Below are positions 6,194 through 8,545 of a DNA stretch of 8,545 bases, in pieces (within the stretch, counting starts at the first letter, position 1; each line of letters opens with the position of its first letter). Both the position numbers and the translations under genes were made by a program. The DNA is taken from positions 1 through 8,545 of the forward strand of contig JANQOH010000484.1 of assembly GCA_028289725.1 (NCBI GenBank), given 5' to 3'. The DNA is from Alphaproteobacteria bacterium (lineage in GTDB: Bacteria > Pseudomonadota > Alphaproteobacteria > UBA7887). Below the pieces are notes generated by a model, which was not told the DNA's origin, did not search any database, and was given only the letters and a program-made list of their open reading frames with translations.

Positions 6194-6604
6194 TCAGGAC
6201 GGCTTGATGAACCGCTTGACGATGACCAACGATATGCCGCTGCCGACCAGGCTCATGCCGAGCCAGGTCATAAAATTGCCTGCGATATTGCCGGAACTAA
6301 CTTCCCAATAAATGACCGCGGCGAACATCAGGACCAGCACGAGGCTGGTCAGCCCAGCGGCAAGCAACTCGGGCACGACGGACGCAAATCTCAAGTACCG
6401 GTGGAGCAGCGCGCGGGCTAGCGCCGCTGCAATCCCACTGAGGACCGCGGCGATCGAGCCGAAGGCGAACACAAACATCAGGCTAGACCGGCAATCGAAC
6501 TTCGGATCGGTGCTGGTCAACAAACATTGCTCGACCGCCGTAACCGCGAGCCATGTCACCAAAACCAACACGCCGGTTGCCAAGGGAAAAACCACCGGTT
6601 TCAT
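6194..6604 (-). CDS. Four-helix membrane protein, unknown function (136 aa)
   Basis: Predicted helices lie at about 5-24, 42-66, 78-99 and 110-130. Between the first two is a probable periplasmic loop with two cysteines (EQCLLTSTDPKFDCRSS, Cys27 and Cys38), which could form a disulfide. The C-terminus is short and basic (VKRFIKPS). The family is not recognised. The start at MKPVVF was chosen because the frame upstream is Pro/Arg-rich noise antisense to nothing membrane-like, and GGGG lies 7 nt before the ATG, a weak ribosome binding site. It sits between the LCCL protein gene and the 98-aa membrane protein gene, all on the minus strand; the 73-nt gap to the latter suggests co-transcription. 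A membrane protein is fairly sure; its role is unknown. Confidence 0.7.
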   Translation of the reverse strand: MKPVVFPLATGVLVLVTWLAVTAVEQCLLTSTDPKFDCRSSLMFVFAFGSIAAVLSGIAAALARALLHRYLRFASVVPELLAAGLTSLVLVLMFAAVIYWEVSSGNIAGNFMTWLGMSLVGSGISLVIVKRFIKPS

Positions 6605-6719
6605 CCGTGGACCCCAATGCTGTTCGAAATGTGGGAGAGGAGATCGGGCCCGTTGGTCCGGGCCGGGGCCCGACGCCGCGCGGGGCGCCGGGCCAAGGCA
6701 TGGGATCAGGTTCGATCCG
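6605..6719. other. Very GC-rich structured spacer with perfect hairpin
   Basis: The spacer downstream of the LCCL gene (minus strand) holds GGCCCG (6647-6652) and CGGGCC (6659-6664) around a 6-nt loop, an all-GC stem. Further overlapping G/C-rich pairings such as CGGGCCC (6645-6651) with GGGCCCG (6666-6672) are possible, and more inverted G/C runs continue to about 6693. No T-tract follows on either strand, so it is not a classical intrinsic terminator, but a pause or stop of LCCL transcription here is plausible. Confidence 0.35.
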
Positions 6720-7514
6720 CTAGTTTTGGACCGAGCTGTCGACGAAGGAGATAGAGCGGATCCCGCTCGTGCCGTCCGCGGTCTCGACACCGTTGCGGAT
6801 GCTGCCGACGAGCTTCTGGTCGCCGGGGCCCATCTGCAGGGACACGAAGCCGCCGTCTGTGGTGATGCTGCCGGCATGCAGCGCGGCGCGGCAAATCCGG
6901 CTGCTGAACGCGTAGGTGTCGGTGCCGACCACGCGCCTGGACCGCAAATCGGCCGGGGCGGCTGGGCAGTTAAAGGTGAATTGCTGGCCGACCAGTTGCT
7001 TGTGCGCAAAGCCAGTGGCGGTGAACTTGGTATCCCAGTCGATCACGGGAACGTAGGCGACGTGGGTTTCGGTATCGGTTTCGGCCAAGGTTGGGCTAAC
7101 GAAGACAATGCTGCGTTTCGTGCCCGGCAAATCCGCGGTCTCAACGCCGTTGCGGAAGCTGCCGGTGTAACTGTCCTGACCCGGATTCAATTGAACGGTC
7201 ACGACGCCGCCGGAGGTATCGATTTGGCCGGCGTGCACCGCCGCGACGCAAAGCGCGCTCTTGCTCGGGTAAACGTCGGTGCCGAATACGCCTTCCAGAG
7301 AGGTCTTGACGGTACTCGCCGGACATTTTGCGCTGAATCGTTGTCCGACGAACTTATCGGCATCGAATTGGAAAAAATTGAGCGTGGTATCCCACGCGAC
7401 TTCGGGAACGTTTGTGGGGTCACTTTGGGCGGCAGCCATATTGATCGTCGCACCGGTTACGGACAGACCGACGACGGTGGCGAAGGCGAGACACGAAAAC
7501 GGGCGTTTGGTCAT
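6720..7514 (-). CDS. Secreted protein with two tandem LCCL domains
   Basis: The 264-aa product starts MTKRPFSCLAFATVVGLSVTGATINMAAAQS, a signal peptide with likely cleavage after AAA or AQ near residue 29-30. Two homologous repeats follow. Residues 41-137 run from WDTTLNFFQF through VFGTDVYPSKSALCVAAVHAG to YTGSFRNGVETAD. Residues 160-257 run from WDTKFTATGF through VVGTDTYAFSSRICRAALHAG to LVGSIRNGVETAD. The core V-x-G-T-D-x-Y...S-x-x-C-x-A-A-x-H-A-G with a later PG...GS-x-RNG is the LCCL signature, known from animal cochlin and Limulus factor C and found in some bacterial exoproteins. Each repeat has two cysteines (64/89 and 183/208), fitting one disulfide per domain outside the cytoplasm. 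AGGAG lies 7 nt before the ATG, deciding against the longer start at 7661. A ligand-binding role is inferred; the ligand is unknown. Confidence 0.88.
   Translation of the reverse strand: MTKRPFSCLAFATVVGLSVTGATINMAAAQSDPTNVPEVAWDTTLNFFQFDADKFVGQRFSAKCPASTVKTSLEGVFGTDVYPSKSALCVAAVHAGQIDTSGGVVTVQLNPGQDSYTGSFRNGVETADLPGTKRSIVFVSPTLAETDTETHVAYVPVIDWDTKFTATGFAHKQLVGQQFTFNCPAAPADLRSRRVVGTDTYAFSSRICRAALHAGSITTDGGFVSLQMGPGDQKLVGSIRNGVETADGTSGIRSISFVDSSVQN
6776..7164. repeat. Diverged direct repeat inside the LCCL gene (6776-6807 and 7133-7164)
   Basis: A 32-nt block around GTCTC-AC-CCGTTGCGGA occurs twice, at 6776-6807 and 7133-7164, with three mismatches. It encodes the RNGVETAD segment of each LCCL domain. 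The rest of the two domain-coding regions is more diverged, so this marks the conserved end of an internal gene duplication, 357 nt apart. Confidence 0.8.
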
Positions 7515-7737
7515 AGCTGTGCTCCTATGTGTGAACTGCGTTGCCCTCAGGCACCTCCACATTCGTCCGTCGCCGCGACGCAATCTATGAGCTTGTTCAC
7601 ACGCATTCACATTCCTTGGCGGTCGTGCGGATTTGCCCGACGGCCGTGCAATCAAGCGCAATCATGCCCGGCGGATATGAGCCTGATTTGACGAGTGCAG
7701 GCCCGATGCCTGATGGTTTCCTGACCGACGTACGGTT
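7515..7737. promoter_or_regulatory. Divergent intergenic region between LCCL and three-helix membrane protein genes
   Basis: The spacer must carry the promoters of both flanking genes. The LCCL ribosome binding site (AGGAG, 7526-7522) is clear. On the plus strand TTGACG (7688-7693) resembles a -35 hexamer, but the expected -10 position reads TGATGG, which is poor. No operator repeat was recognised. Confidence 0.25.
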
Positions 7738-8268
7738 ATGCGGGAGCTGGCGACGCTCGCGATGTTTCAATCAGGACAAGACAAAAAGCTCTTCAAGCAA
7801 ACGGTGCAGTGTCTGCTTATTGCCGAGTTCCTCGTTGTCGGCGGCGCATTGGTCCTAGTTCGGCCGCTGGCTGATGCCGTTTATCTCGCAACAATCTTGG
7901 GCGGCATCGTTTTCGTGTCGGTGGCGTTGGTGGGAATGTTCTTTGTTCCTCTGTTCCGTCGCCACAATGTCTCGCCGTCGGATTATCCGTATTTCGATAT
8001 TCGCGAACCGGACTCCGGCCGTGGCCATGAGCCGCGCCCAACCTCCGTCGTGGAGGAGGCGAATCCGGGGCGCGCCACGAGGAAGCGGGTCTGGATCGAT
8101 TTCATGTCGCGCAAGAGGCGTGGCCGGAAGCCGAGGCGCATACTGAAACCCTCTTGGGCGGACGCGGCTATGCCGAGAAACCCGTTGCGCTCGGTTGTTC
8201 TGATTATTCTGATCGCGGCGCTGGCCGCGCTTTTGTGGTGGGAGGGCCTAGAGCCGGTGACGCCATAG
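7738..8268 (+). CDS. Three-helix membrane protein with a basic cytoplasmic loop, unknown function
   Basis: The 176-aa product has hydrophobic segments at about 22-41, 46-72 and 150-168. The middle part (74-148) is polar and strongly basic, with RATRKRVWIDFMSRKRRGRKPRR at 112-134. By the positive-inside rule that loop is cytoplasmic, and it could touch nucleic acid or phospholipid head groups, though composition alone proves neither. No family is recognised. The start is uncertain: the ATG at 7738 has no good ribosome binding site, and an in-frame ATG at 7762 (MFQSGQDKK) would remove eight residues without touching a helix. The stop is 80 nt before the dehydrogenase start on the same strand, with a small hairpin between them. 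Confidence 0.65.
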   Translation: MRELATLAMFQSGQDKKLFKQTVQCLLIAEFLVVGGALVLVRPLADAVYLATILGGIVFVSVALVGMFFVPLFRRHNVSPSDYPYFDIREPDSGRGHEPRPTSVVEEANPGRATRKRVWIDFMSRKRRGRKPRRILKPSWADAAMPRNPLRSVVLIILIAALAALLWWEGLEPVTP

Positions 8269-8276
8269 GCATTCGC

Positions 8277-8292
8277 CTCAGGCGCACCTGAG
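8277..8292 (+). terminator. Small hairpin after the three-helix membrane protein gene
   Basis: CTCAGG (8277-8282) and CCTGAG (8287-8292) pair perfectly around the loop CGCA, eight bases after the stop codon. Only TT follows, so an intrinsic terminator is possible but weak. Confidence 0.35.
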
Positions 8293-8348
8293 TTGCCGCG
8301 AAGTGCGCCATGACATACCGTTCCCGGTCCGGCATCGGGGGGAGCGGA

Positions 8349-8545
8349 ATGTCGAACCGAAAATTCAAGATCGTCGTCCAAAAGCCATCGGGATTGTCGT
8401 TCGATCTCGGCACGTCGGCCTATGAGATGGAGCGCGAGGCACTGGACCCGATCGGCGCGGAAATTGTCGAGGCCGCGGCGGAGACGGAAGAAGAATTCAT
8501 CGACGCCGGCCGCGGCCGATCAATGCATCGGCGTCGCGCGCGACG
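8349..8545 (+). CDS. D-isomer-specific 2-hydroxyacid dehydrogenase (partial N-terminus, probable frameshift)
   Basis: Only the first part lies in the window. The opening MSNRKFKIVVQKPSGLSFDLGTSAYEMEREALDPIGAEIVEAAAETEEEFIDA (1-53) follows the N-terminal substrate-binding domain of the D-3-phosphoglycerate dehydrogenase/C-terminal-binding-protein family: a first strand, an 'E.E...L.PIGAEIVEA' block, then 'TEEEFI.AA'. These enzymes are cytoplasmic and reduce 2-keto acids with NAD(P)H. After residue 53 the frame becomes GRGRSMHRRRAR, unlike the family, while the frame starting at 8509 reads AADQCIGVARD, close to the expected 'AA.DAD....R'. One extra base around 8505-8511 would explain this. GGGGAG upstream (8339-8344) with 4 nt spacing supports the ATG. 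Family call is based on about 53 residues only; the catalytic Arg, Glu and His are outside the window. Confidence 0.7.
   Translation, partial: MSNRKFKIVVQKPSGLSFDLGTSAYEMEREALDPIGAEIVEAAAETEEEFIDAGRGRSMHRRRAR

Noticed and set aside
6312..7691. Plus-strand 459-aa frame antisense to the LCCL and four-helix membrane protein genes
   Set aside because: Long only because of GC-rich codon bias on the minus strand; no domain, and it crosses two well-supported genes and a non-coding spacer.

Overview
The window looks like ordinary chromosomal sequence from a GC-rich alphaproteobacterium. The grounds are base composition, codon use biased to G or C at the third position, and protein sequences of the Rhodospirillales/Rhizobiales type; this is a judgement by eye, not a taxonomic assignment. 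Genes are short transcription units on both strands. No rRNA, tRNA, CRISPR array or intact mobile element was seen.

Left part (1-2483): on the minus strand, a fold-type I PLP-dependent aminotransferase (LysN/MocR-like class I/II) is followed after 3 nt by a VOC/glyoxalase-like gene that runs off the left edge; the two form an operon. Divergent from it on the plus strand is a six-helix membrane protein of unknown function.

Middle (2484-4224): a visibly AT-richer, gene-poor stretch. It has a 109-aa orphan gene, a 68-aa single-helix membrane protein and a possible frame-broken micro-ORF with a perfect Shine-Dalgarno, all on the minus strand. Then comes a 126-aa stand-alone Rossmann-fold nucleotide-binding protein on the plus strand. 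The 217 nt after it may hold a decayed transposase fragment on the minus strand.

Glutathione block (4225-5795): two plus-strand genes for glutathione-linked enzymes, a YghU-type glutathione S-transferase and a 2-hydroxychromene-2-carboxylate isomerase/kappa-class GST (DsbA-like fold), 122 nt apart.

Right part (5824-8545): three minus-strand genes, two for small membrane proteins and one for a secreted protein with two tandem LCCL domains, which is uncommon in bacteria. Divergent from these is a three-helix membrane protein on the plus strand. The start of a D-isomer-specific 2-hydroxyacid dehydrogenase gene follows and runs off the right edge, with a likely frameshift near 8505-8511.

No coherent new system such as a defence island, biosynthetic cluster or toxin-antitoxin pair could be demonstrated. 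The items most worth a second look are the tandem LCCL exoprotein, the lone Rossmann protein with the possible transposase fossil next to it, and the broken micro-ORF.
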